This document shows, in pieces, positions 25,501 through 36,933 of a DNA stretch of 64,000 bases. Under the pieces are notes generated by a model, which did not search any database, had not been told where the DNA came from, and worked only from the letters and a program-made list of their open reading frames with translations. This DNA is from Theristus sp. LFF4_11. Taxonomy: Eukaryota; Nematoda; Chromadorea; Monhysterida; Xyalidae. Where the stretch lies: positions 62,001 through 126,000 of the forward strand of contig JASANC010001532.1 in the NCBI GenBank assembly GCA_030248135.1, given 5' to 3'. The position numbers were made by a program, and so were the translations under genes. Position 1 is the first letter of the stretch. Every line of letters starts with the position of its first letter.

Positions 25501-28500
25501 AAAGTGATACAGTTTTGACTTTTGAGCTCGTATTTTTGCAGGAGCTGAGTGTTTTATGGCAGCAGTTCTTGGACTTGTTCCGTGGCGAGCAGCAGATCGA
25601 TCATGCCTTGGCCGTGGAACATCACTCAATGCGGGTTGGTTTGTTTTTCCAATGACGGTTCATGTTTGTGTCGCAAAAAATACCATGACAAGTGGTGCTG
25701 TTTATTGTGACGTTTCACAGGTAAAACGATTCGGCGAAGCGTTTTTCTATTCGGAAGACACGGTGACCAACCTGCTGGCGAACAGCTTCAGCGCCAGCAG
25801 GTTCGCTCGGCAGGCGCTTTTTGTTTCGCACATTTCTTTGCGATTAGTCTGCACATTGTTTTGTGAGGATTGTACTTGACGTTCCCGTTGTTGATCGCAG
25901 CCAGTCGTACGCGAAATACGCGCGAATCGTCGATTCACTGAAACGATCGTGCTACTTCACGTGTATCGCTCAGTTGCCAGTGGCGAGTGCCGAGGTCGAC
26001 GGCGTACCAGACACGTTCCCGATTGTGTTCGAGGAGAAGTTCCACCCGACGTCGTGTGTTCGTCCGGCTTCGACGGTCGCAACCGCCGAGCCAGCAGACG
26101 CTCGAAAGACTGCGCTCGTGTCGCCGGATAAAATGCTGAAGAAACTGAAACGATCGCTGTGCTTGGATCTGGCGCACAATCACACGACGACGACGTCACA
26201 GTCGCTCTCGAATCTGAATGTCAGTGTTGCCTGTGCGAAGGCGACCAATCGAAACAGTGATCTAAGAGAGCCGGTAGAAAAGCAGCATTTGTTGTCGGTT
26301 GGTTCGGTTTAGGAAATGTTCACGCAGTGCAGTTTTGACCCCTTTTCATTGCAATTGATTTCCGTTTTCAGGCACAAATCTCAGCAGTGCCAGAGCTGCC
26401 ATCCACTGCACCGCCCCCCGTTCCCTCGGTTACACGCAGCGCCGCAGACGCAGCCAACAACGCTGAGGCAAACCTGGCACGGCAACGCTCGAGTTCGTTC
26501 GTGACTTGCCAGCAACCGCAACATGCGGACTCCTTGAAGGCGCCCGCTCTCTGCGCCGCTGATTCCGCTGCGACTTCGCTCAGTGAAATGTCTTCCACGC
26601 GGTGCAATTCCGCTCTGGCTGCAGCCACGGGTGAGGCGATTCCTTTGGGACAATGTTGAATTGACGCATCATGCATTAAATCCATTCATGAATACCCAAG
26701 AGACAAGTTTTCGCTGAACTTATACCATGATTTTCAAGTATGCTTGTTTGCAGGAGGCGTGTACGACAGCAATCTGGCGCAGTGCACTGCCGAATTGACG
26801 CGATGTCACACGGAGCCGAATCTCGCGTCGTCCGAAATGCAAGACGCAACTGCTGACAGTTATGTTGAGGCGACCTTGATGAATCGCTCCAATTCGGAGG
26901 CTGACGTAGGCGGCGTGCACCTGTTGATGTCTGACAGCGTGGTCGCGCCGTTGACTAGCGGACCGCAGGTAACTGATGATGGTTGATTGACCGGTGGACT
27001 GGCAGGCGTGAAGTATGATGAAATGATGATGCACAGTAATGCAAGTCGGCCGATGATGTGCTTGCGCGCAATCGGTGGTGTCCGTTTGCAGACGAGCGAG
27101 CAGAGTGGGTCTGACAAGTTGCCCGTGACGAGCATCGAGCCGGCTGACAGGATGCCTGCTGATGGACGTGCATCGATGAGCAACGCAAAGGACAAGCCGG
27201 TCTGGAAACGCTGGAAACGCCATCTGCCGCTGATGAAACGAAAAAGCTACGAACTTGAGCAACAAGTGGCAACTGGTGGGCTGTACTGGTGTCTGTGTCT
27301 GCGTGCAATCTGACACTCACTTGATGATTATATTCGCTGTTCATTGATTGTCCCGGTTACTTGATGAATACAACTTGCCCACTTTGCTGCAAAAGCTTTA
27401 TTGTTGAGAAGCAGCTAAAAATCAATACTGTTATAATTTGTCGCCAACGTGTGTCGTTTGTGTCCGTCTCTGTTTGTGTTATTCCCCTTGTTCTCCATTT
27501 GCAGCGTGCAAGTCGCCTAACCGAGCAACAGCTGCTGCGTTTTCGTCGAGCAGTGCCACGACGAGTTCGTCTTCTCCGGCTGGATCCGCTGGTGAAGTGG
27601 TTGACATTGCACAGGTGTGCTGATTACTTCATTGTGGGCGTTGCGGTTTTCTTTGTATTTTTGTTGACTGCTGAGTTTTGGCAGAACCAAAAACAACAGT
27701 TGGGTGTTCTAGGAAGACATCGTTTTGTTAAATGGTGGCTCAAACGTGTCCGCTACCTCAAATGACGATGATGGATATGATGAAGTGATCGATGTCGATT
27801 CTAAAAATGCTGCATCCGTGTCGAGGTGACCACCGCTCACGTGATGTTTTTGCGCGATGCATTTGTTTATTTATATTTTCTTGCCGATTTACAGCACTCC
27901 GCGAGTTGCTGCTGTTCAAATGGAAGGCGCCCATCTGACGCTGGCCATTGACGAATACGTGCTGGAGTTCGTGCGGCATAAAGAGCAATTCAGACAGAAA
28001 CTCGCACTCGCTGGATTTACGGGCCATTTGTACAGGTGCGTTGTTCGTTTCACTGTGGAGCAGACTTCTGTTGGTCTTTGTTTTGCAATTTCGGTTTTCA
28101 TCTTGCTTTTCATTGAAACGTGCAATACAGCTTTTGCCAGATACAGTCAGCTGAAATTAGGGTTGGTAAAAAACTGGTTTTTATATGGCCACGAAAAACG
28201 CCGGTTTTATTTCCGTTTTAAAACCGTTTCATTTCCCAATTTTTCCCTCCGTCCACCACATAAAAATGTTCAGATGTTGGCCCTCCAATTAAACACAAAA
28301 AATACAGCCGAAATTAGCATCTGAAGCTTCAAGAAAAGTAAATCTGATATGTATTTCACAAATCCGGTTTCACATACATAGCCCATTTTTTCACCTTTTG
28401 CGACATATAATTTTGCGATATCACCTATACATATTTCACCTCATAGTTTTGAAGTACCGAAAGTTCGAAAAAAATTGAGTTTAGAAACCGGTTTTTCTTT

Positions 28501-31500
28501 CCTATGCCAACCTTAGGTGGGGTGACAATGAAGGGATGATGTTGCCTTCGAAGCGACCGCCTCAGCCAAGTGCACCGCGTTGTTCGTGTTTGCAGTGACC
28601 TGCATTCGTTGTCGTCCACGGTGTGTCCTTATTTGTCGCATCGCCGTGTCCAGTCGCCGAGTGACTCCAGCACCGGACGGGCCCGGTCGCGCTCGCCCGA
28701 TCCAGACGCGTTGCATTTGGTCGTTTGTGTGCACGGACTCGACGGCAGCAGAGACGACCTCAGACCCTATCAGAACTTTCTGCGACTTTGCTTGGGTACT
28801 ATGATCCTTTATTTTTAAAATCCCGCAACGCAATGCGCGCATAGATAGGTAAACAGTTTTATAAGTGACGAGGGAATTCAAAATTAGCAAAGTGATCCGA
28901 GTTCCCCACATAGGGCCGAGTCACTCAGTGACTTTGAATTGCCACATAAAGATTGAAACTAGTTTCCTTTCTACGTCTGCACACGCATTCAGTCGCAGAA
29001 CATAAAAATTGATAATACGTTGGGTGGTTTTGTCAACATCCGGAATGTTCAATGCTCGGTGCTCATTCGCTGCAATGTCATATGTCATCACTCAAACACA
29101 ATGCATCGAAATTGCGTCCTGGATTCGAAAGTTTCAATGTGGTTTGCCAGAACAATTTTTGAGAGCATCTTGTCGGTTTCAGGAGAACACGCGGACAACA
29201 TCGATTTCCTGATGTCTGAGGCTAACCAGGACGACACGTTCGCCTGTTTTGAGTCAATGGCTGCGAATCTGGTGGAAGAATTGCTCGCACAAATGGCACG
29301 CCACCCACGCTTGCCCACTAAAATTTCGTTGGTTCAAACGTTTTTTTTTGGTTTCAGATAACCGACATTTGTTGCAATCACAATTTTTTTATGATCTGTT
29401 GTAAACTAATTATAGTCATACTGGAAAATTTAGTGCATTAGCTGATTGGCTGGTGCGTGACCCTGATCTGGTTCAAGCACGGGCCGTTCAAATTACATTT
29501 AGTTTTTTTTGAGTGTTTGGGTGGTTTTCACTGTCGCCGTCGTTTTTTTCTGAAAATTCGCCTGAAACTCTGCTTTTTGCCTTTTTTGCACCTCATCAAT
29601 CACAAACAAGTTTTGTTTATTAAAATCCAAACATTCCTCCACACAAACCTTCACAAATCAAACAGTTCAAAAAAGCAAAATGCAATTTGAACGGCCTGCG
29701 CTTGAACCTGATCAGGGTTACGCACCAGTAGTTATAGTATGACCTATTTTTTTAAACGTGTCCCACTGAAATGACGTCATGTGCCGCCAAACATGCGCTT
29801 GCCGTTCACTGCATACCAGACTTTCCGTTTAGCCGATTTCTTCCCGTAAATAAATGGTGAATGTCGAATCAGTCACATCAAACTGACATTTTAGTGCCTG
29901 TACTTTGACAAACAGGCGTTTTTAAAGCACATGACGTCATTTTAGTCAAGACACGTTTGAATAAATCCACAATACCATTAGATCATGTGCAATTCTATGG
30001 CTGAATGCACAGTGTCTTAGCGTGTCTCTCAAGCTTGCTAGTTGCATTCGAGTGAGCTTGGCACGTGCATGCATTCAGATGCTGTGTTCGATTGCAGCTT
30101 CATCTCACACTCGATGGGTGCATTGATCGTGCGATCTGCAGTGATGTCCGATCGATTGCAACATGTCCGCGAACGCTTTCACACGTTTCTCTCGCTCAAC
30201 GGACCGCATTGTGGTCTGCTGTATAATCATAAAACGGCCAGCTTTGGTTGGTGAACGCAGTTTCAATTGGGAAACACTGTCTGGGTTTGAACAGGCTTTT
30301 CATCACGCGATCTGACTGGGGTCGCTACTCACCTTGAGCGTGTCATTGGCTTATCATCCAGTTTTTAGTTCTGTACAAAACTTATGATCTTCATGATTGT
30401 AACAGCAGCATTGAACACAGGTTTCTCGCTGGTGCAGTGGTGGAAACGATCTCGCAGTCTCGAGCAATTGGCGATGCGCGACCAATTGCCCGGTGCACTA
30501 CGCCAGTGCTTCTTGTACGAGCTCAGCAAAACTGCCAGTGAATTCAGTCGTTTTTTTTGTCGACATCAAACTCACGCCTCCGCTTTTCAAAGACTGTCAA
30601 TTGCAAATGTTCGCACAGGCCTCTCCTTGTTTCGGTTCGTTCTGCTGGTCGGTTCAGCGCAAGATCTGTACGTGCCGTGTCACTCTGCGTTGATTCAACC
30701 GTGCAAGGCTGCGCACAAAGACACCTCCGAATACGGTATGGTGTGCTTGTGCTTGTTTGTGGCAGTAACCGGGTCCATTTTGACATGACACGTGCTGCAT
30801 AGTTAGTGACCAAGCGAGCTTCACGAACATGGGGGCCTGTGGGTAGAGATGTCAAGAAAAAAAAATTTCTATTTTTTTTTAAATTTTTTTTTAAATTTTT
30901 TTTAATGAAAGTTGTTCAGAATTTTTCAGGGAGTCCGAATATCACCATCTGAGGAGCCACCGACTTACCATATGACCCCCACTCATATGGGAGGAGGGTG
31001 AAAATTTCAGACTTGGTTTCGGCGACCCCATTTTCCCACCGACGACATCACGTCTCGTGTTTTGCCTCTCAATTCACCTCAAATAACACGGAAACAAGTT
31101 CAACAACAAACCTGTGTGATCATGCTGACGACACGAGGCGAAACAGCAACGAGCAACCAACGAAGTTACGCTTGCAGTGGCAGACAGTGCAATTTCGACC
31201 TTTCGAGATCCTGAAAAACGATGCGTAAATGTGAGTTCTCTGCTTCTATCTCACCTTAGCGGCATCGGAATTTGTTGAACTAGCCTTTGCGACGCTCAAG
31301 TATTGTGGATTTATTCAAACGTGTCCGGACTAACGTGACGTCATTTTATTTAAAAACGCCCGTTTGTCAAAGTACAGGCACTAAAATTTCAGTTTGGTGT
31401 GACGGATTCGACATTCACCATTTGTTTACGGGAAGAAATCGGCTAAACGGATAGTCTGGTTTGCTGTGAACGACAAGCGCATGTTTTGTGGCACATGACG

Positions 31501-33208
31501 TCATTTCAGTGGGACACGTTTAAGAAAATAGGCAATACTTCAATGCGCGAGTCGATCATCACTCACCAAGGCTAAAAACAGTCTATAAATCAATCCAGAA
31601 TACCACCTGCAGCGTTGAAGACTAAGTGACAAGGTAAAGTCAAAGAAAATTTTTGTTGAACTTTCGAAAAATTATGCCAAAAACGGCATTTTCAGGGCAC
31701 ATTAAAGAAAAAATTTCAAAAATTTTTAATAAAAAAAAATAAAAAAAATGCTCTTTTTTTTACTTTAAAAAAAATAAAAAAAATTTTTTGACCCTTACAT
31801 CTCTACCTGTGGGCCACCGACATCAAACTAGCCTGGGGGCCCGCGGTATACGCTTACCAGGCGAAACCGCAAGAAACAGTGCTTGCACGATGTAATGGTA
31901 TATGGTCGTACTTGTTGCACCGGTGCACGCACAATACATGGTGATCGGGCGAAATGAAACGTCGCACAGTAAACATGTGCTGTGCGCTACTGAAACCGAG
32001 CGATGCTTTTCAGGCGTTGTGTACAGTGAGATGGTGACGAACGTGTTGTGCTCGTTGGTTGCCTCGGCGCGGCCAACCACGGTGCTCAGGTACACCGCGT
32101 TCCACGGCATGGCCAATGTCTCACGGACACATCAGGTGCGGTATTGCTCAAACATTGCTAGCTTAACCACTGGCTCGGCCACAAGTAGTCAGTCTCCTTT
32201 TGATTGCCGACACCACAACTCTTCAACAGCTCTACCGATTTCGCTAGAATTTGAAACTTATTATACGTACCCAAGGGTTTAACTTAGATCTGTAAAAATT
32301 TCATTGTATTTGCCGAAACGTACATGTTTAGCAGAACAAGTTCGAAAACTCCAGTTTTACAGCTTTTTTAAAGTTTTAAAAACTTCTTGAAAAGCCGATC
32401 AAGCCATTTTTTGCGAGAAATCGTTTGGAACACAATTTTCGCATGTATTTTTTATCACTGTTTAAAAGTTTTGCTGTGGTATCGCTAGAAAACGGGTAAC
32501 AAAACCCTGGTGAAAACGGTTAGATTGACAAAGGTGTTATTTGTGTTTTTTTGAAACCACCTGTTGCTGTTCAATTTTTTGCTTGTCTCACGGGTAATAC
32601 GCAATTTTGGATTGGTGTCCAACTGAATTGACATTTCCAGTAGTTTTTGGGCTATATTTTGACGCAAATCATGTCACCATTGATGTAAAAAACGCGAAAA
32701 TGGCTGTCAGACTGAAAGAAGTTTGCAGATTAAGCGACGCATGTGTTACTGCCACTAAAAAAAGCCTACCGATGCAAAATTAGTTGTTTTTTGTTTGAAA
32801 TAAAAATTTCAAACATTTTATAATTTGAATCCAGCATAAGCGGGCGCACACGCTTTTTTGTGCAGCCAATTTTAAGGAATGATTGTTTTACTTCGGCAGA
32901 AACGAAGTGTTGTTTTTCTGAATTTTTATCTTTTCTGTGTTTAGCAAGCGCTTTCTATTCGATTAAGCTGAAATTTTGCACAGATCTAGTGTGTGTGAAT
33001 TTCAAATTTCAGCAGAATTGGTAAGATCTGTTGAAGAGTTGTGGGCAATCAAAAGGTGACCCAGCACTTCTCGCCCACCCTAGAATGCTTCTTTAAGATA
33101 GTGTCATTTTGGCAGGTGCTTGGACGAGCTGCTCACGTTGCTGTGCTTGACGACGACCTCTTCGTTGAGAAACTCATGGCTGTCAGCGCACATCAGTATT
33201 TCATTTGA
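22591..33208 (+). CDS. FAM135 family protein with C-terminal lipase-like (DUF676) domain
   Basis: Member of the FAM135A/B family: N-terminal DUF3657 region, variable middle, C-terminal serine-hydrolase fold. Its substrate is unknown. Coding exons: 22591-22670, 22787-22869, 23986-24122, 24210-24295, 24670-24865, 25107-25236, 25343-25446, 25542-25634, 25721-25800, 25901-26219, 26372-26630, 26754-26968, 27092-27275, 27505-27614, 27713-27825, 27895-28035, 28596-28795, 29183-29327, 30098-30246, 30421-30537, 30619-30735, 32014-32135, 33116-33208. They sum to 3273 nt (1090 aa) with all phases matching. Landmarks: VDLFSRGYYHVR near the start, ASLVTLEP, EHHSMRVKRFGEAFF, then the hydrolase segments VVCVHGLDG (His about 823), SHSMG (Ser about 897), AQDLYVP (Asp about 996) and AFHG (His about 1050). 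The family motif here is normally GHSLG; the first Gly is Ser in this copy. The middle is Ser/Thr-rich and not conserved. Four transposons lie in its introns. The exon 10 donor could instead be after 26297. Confidence 0.93.
28158..28515. mobile_element. hAT-type element, TAGGGTTGGTAAA family, copy 2
   Basis: A 358-bp relative of the element at 18312. It starts TAGGGTTGGTAAAAAACTGG and ends in GCCAACCTTA, with AAACCGGTTTTT just inside. It lies in the FAM135 intron 28036-28595. The flanking octamers GCTGAAAT and GGTGGGGT agree at only 4 of 8 positions, so the duplication is decayed or the ends have shifted. Confidence 0.8.
29450..29728. repeat. Small inverted-repeat element (CTGGTGCG termini)
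   Basis: CTGGTGCGTGACCCTGATC at the left end is mirrored by GATCAGGGTTACGCACCAG at the right end. Further inward, GGCCGTTCAAATTACATTT mirrors AAATGCAATTTGAACGGCC. A related right half lies at 5030-5190. No clear target duplication is seen. It is in the FAM135 intron 29328-30097. Confidence 0.65.
29740..29972. mobile_element. 233-bp TA-flanked MITE, copy 1
   Basis: Reverse-oriented copy of the insertion at 31303-31535, with the same length. Terminal inverted repeats of about 40 bp contain AAACGTGTCC and TGACGTCA. It is flanked by TA (29738-29739 and 29973-29974). A TA duplication points to the Tc1/mariner group. It is in a FAM135 intron. Confidence 0.85.
30844..31805. mobile_element. hAT-type element, TAGAGATGT family, copy 1 (with nested MITE)
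   Basis: Terminal inverted repeats TAGAGATGT / ACATCTCTA are flanked by an exact 8-bp duplication CCTGTGGG (30836-30843 and 31806-31813). It is 962 bp long, of which 233 bp plus a duplicated TA belong to a second element nested inside. It lies in the FAM135 intron 30736-32013. A 76-codon frame is shared with the copy at 54617 because the sequence is shared; it shows no transposase motif. Confidence 0.92.
31303..31535. mobile_element. 233-bp TA-flanked MITE, copy 2, with demonstrable empty site
   Basis: The related hAT copy at 54617-55359 has the uninterrupted sequence GCTCAAGTACTTCAATGCG (reverse strand). Here the same sequence is split after CAAGTA by 233 bp plus a second TA. The inserted ends are TTGTGGATTTATTCAAACG and, in inverse, TTGCCTATTTTCTTAAACG. 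Both borders and the TA duplication are therefore certain. Confidence 0.95.
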
Positions 33209-34414
33209 ATTATGTTCTATGAGATTTTCAGGGGCATTCATGTGTTGTACTTGTCTGTTTGTGTGTTTATTCCTTCAGGTCTGGTGTACATTTAGATTTT
33301 TTTGTGCCATATACATGGCCGTGACAGACATCAATGGAAATGTGAAACAAATGTGATAACTTACTTTCATATCAAACATTTATCAAGTGGTTTCCAATCA
33401 GATTGTTCATTTGACCTTCAAGTTTGCATTTCATGTGATTCCTTGACGTATTTTAATTTTCTTGTTGAAATTCTATATTATCGACATATTTATATCTTCC
33501 AGGTTGCTTTATTAAATTTTCGTTTCGCTGTTTTCATTTTGCTCGTGTTTTGATTAATGTTGTTTTACCATTTGACAAAATCTCAATACATCAGTCGCAG
33601 AATTCAACGCAGCGACAGTGACTGAGTCCTCGCTATGCAAACGAAAATGGAACCCTCGTTTCGCTGATTCCCGAACAATAATTTCACTGAACAATAATCT
33701 CCATTATTTCACTGTTCAAGTGTCCAGTTGCAGTAAAAAAGACAACAATTATCACAAATAATTTCATCAAATGTAACCACACTATTCTGAAACCAATCCG
33801 TAAAACAACTGAGGAAGTTTTTTTTTGAAAAAAATGATAATCGAGTGTTGAATAAAGAGTCGATCAATAACTTAGAATGTCTTAACAACTGTAGAACGTT
33901 ATATCAACGCCTAATAGTACCACCGCGTCAATTAGTATGGTACAATTGAAATCAGTGTAGTACTTTAGAAGTTGCAAGTCACTCGCAGAAAAAATGAACT
34001 GACACAAACGACACAACTCGGAAAAATCACAAGGTCACGGACAAAACGTTAGCGCCACAATTCCAGGCCATGTCAGTTTATAAATATACCCTCATGAAAG
34101 TCTGCTTTTAACGCGCATAATACCCATGAAGACCAGAAAGGTCACAAAAACCACAGCATCTCATTGCATTTTGGTGACTCCGGTCAAATGTACTGTACTG
34201 TTCAGAATTTTCAAGTTCACAAGAGAGTCGAGTAAAAAACCTTGAGTTGTGAAAAGCACTCCAGTTATCGAGGTGTGAATGATCAAAATACACAAATCCA
34301 AATTTCACCTGCAAATTTGCTGATGTTAAAGTTAGTGCGACCAATGAAAGCAGCCAGCATCTCTGAATGTTTATTCAAGCACAGAAATCACCAGCAAGCA
34401 TCAACAATCATCCA
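33209..34414. other. Spacer between the converging FAM135 and PPP4R1 genes
   Basis: Stop codons of the two genes are 1.2 kb apart, tail to tail. AATAAA on + at 33851-33856 is the likely FAM135 polyadenylation signal. AATAAA on - (complement of 34370-34375) lies 40 bp after the PPP4R1 stop and probably ends that transcript. Nothing else is recognised. Confidence 0.5.
34370..34375 (-). promoter_or_regulatory. Polyadenylation signal AATAAA of PPP4R1
   Basis: Complement of TTTATT. It stands 40 bp past the stop codon at 34415, which implies a very short 3' UTR. Confidence 0.55.
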
Positions 34415-34677
34415 TCAAACCGGTTCACTGCGTTCGTCTTGCTTCAGTTGCGAGTCACTCTGGAACACGATCATCGGTTGCGGCGACTGAGTTGCGTTCG
34501 AGCTTGGCGTCGTCGTCGAGTCGTGAATCACGAGCACACTGGTCAACTCGTGCGCACAGCTGGCGTCAGCTGACGGGTCCGGTGGCGGCGGTGTGCCCGC
34601 TTGGTCCGAGTCCAACAGGTTCGCCTCGCCCCAGCACTGTGCGGCTGGCAACGACGGCGTGCTCGAGGCAGAAGCGG

Positions 34678-34716
<39 letters not shown>

Positions 34717-36902
34717 GCAGCAGTGCGTCCGGCAGTGGCGGGTGCGCGCGTTTGGGCACCGTGACGACGCACTGGTCGACCGGTTGGCCGAGCGCACGGC
34801 GTGCTGCGTAGACGCACTCCACGTCCGTGTCCTGCTGGGCGACTCGTTCGCACACGTCCAGCACGTGCGTCGTCTCCGGCGCGTCCGCTCGCCACGCCAC
34901 GGCCGCCGCCGCCAGCGCCTGCAGCGACACGAGACGAACGTTGCGGATGGCTGCAACGCACGCGTGTGTCAGTGCTCGGTGGCACACATTCGCTTGCTTG
35001 AACACGCACAGCGAAACTGACCATCTTGGCAGAGTGCCAGCAACGGCTCCAGCATTGTGCTCGCCATCTGTTCCATCGGAAGCGCCTGTGTCTCGATCAC
35101 CTGCGTGCACACGTACGCATAGCTGCAAAACACGAACAAGACACACTGCACATCGCATCCTATCACACTTTCACCAAAGTGCAAGTAACAGCACAAGCGT
35201 ATCATAACATTCCATCAATGATAAACACCAACGTCTGCCTGCGTGACCAGCGCTGCGATTTAGCGAATCCCTTGACAATGTCAGATGTGAACGTGTTGGT
35301 CATCTCACGCTCCGCCAAAGGCTTGTCACACTCGGCACGGTGGAAATGCTTCAGAATGGTGCTCAGCAATACCGCGGCCTCGAGGCGAATCAGTGCTACT
35401 CGGTCTGAAACGCTTGCGCTGTTTGTGTCAGTTGCGTTCACCAAACGTTACTTACTCATCGGTGATGAGCCAGCACCAGGTGTGTCACGTATGACTTGCT
35501 GCACATTGCTTTGTCAATAAGTCGTATGTAACTCAATCAGCTTCAAATAGGACACCACTTTTGATACACACCATGTAAAATGTGTTGCCCAGGATCACAA
35601 AATTTTAAAACAAGCCACGACACCAAAATCCAAAAAATTCCAACCAATCGCCAGCGTCAAGCCGATGGCCGACAGAAATTGATTGACGTCTTCCAAGTCA
35701 TACAGCTCACAGAGCAGTGCGCACTGTCTGGTGAACTCGTGTCGAAAGCGCCAATTGCGCACGTTGTCGCACTGCAGGAAGTCGGCCAACTGAGCGAGCA
35801 ACGACTTGCGTTGGCTTGGCTCCAACAGCTGAAATTGAAGCATCGCATGTTTTCATCAATGAAATCTAGCACGTTGGTTGGCCATGTAAACAACGCCAAT
35901 CAGCTTACAGTGAATACAAACCATCATAAGTGCCGGTCATACCTTGATGAAGTCGTACAGGTGTTTCAGAATGCCAATGCGCACCTCGTCCAGGTCACGC
36001 ATGAAACATTGGAACACGGGCAGCAAATACTGAACGGTCATGTCTGGGCCGAGGATGGCGGCCAACTCGTGAATGCTGAATGCAAGCGTACGACGAACTT
36101 TCCACTGAAACAATCAAGCAGTGTGGAGACTAAACTGGTCACATACTAAACTGTACAGCTATATTCGAGAAGCTCATTGGCTGCATTTGAATTGCATACA
36201 ATTTTACGGCGCGATAATCACACCTGAAGATCATTAGCGAGCGCCAAGTATGTAAACTTGAGATGATGCCAGTTCTGTCGTCCCAACGTGTACGCGACCG
36301 CTGGCAGATTGAAGGCACAGTGGCGTATGATGTCAGTTTCAATCTGTTGCGCTTTCGCTGGATCAACCATCGATATGTAGTACTCGAGCAGTTCGGCTGG
36401 CACTATGTCCTGACAGAACACAACTTTGAAACTGATGTTCACTGGTTTGCATACTGGTGACACCGCAAATCAACCAACAATAGAGTCGAGCACACCTGCT
36501 CCTGCGGCAACGGTTTATTGTTCGCCGATGACTTCTCGTTGTGCTCAGATACACTGCTGCCGCCCGATTTCGTCGATCCATCCGTGCCTTTCACATTGAA
36601 CGTGAACGGGCCCTCGTCGTCCGAGTCACTGTTGTCGTCTCGATGGTCACCGGAGTTCTGGCGTGCCAGCGTGCTCAGTGGCTCAGTGTTGTTCGTGATG
36701 TTCACTGCCGGTGTTGCCGTGCGGCCGGAGGCACCGCCGAGCACCTTCGGTGGCGTCAGCGGATCGTCGCGCACCAACGGCTTCGTTTCGTCCTCATCTT
36801 CGTCGTCACTACCGGACTCAACCTTTTTCGCGCCGGCGTGCGATGTTGTGTGGAATGGGATTGTGGTATGGTGGGTTGTTTTGGGGGGGTTGGGGGGGGG
36901 GT

Positions 36903-36933
<31 letters not shown>

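Noticed and set aside
34566..35024. Alternative long frames over the last PPP4R1 exons, including poly-Gln and Arg-rich readings
   Set aside because: They are shadows of the GC-rich coding exons in other frames. Splice phase and family similarity fix the frame used.
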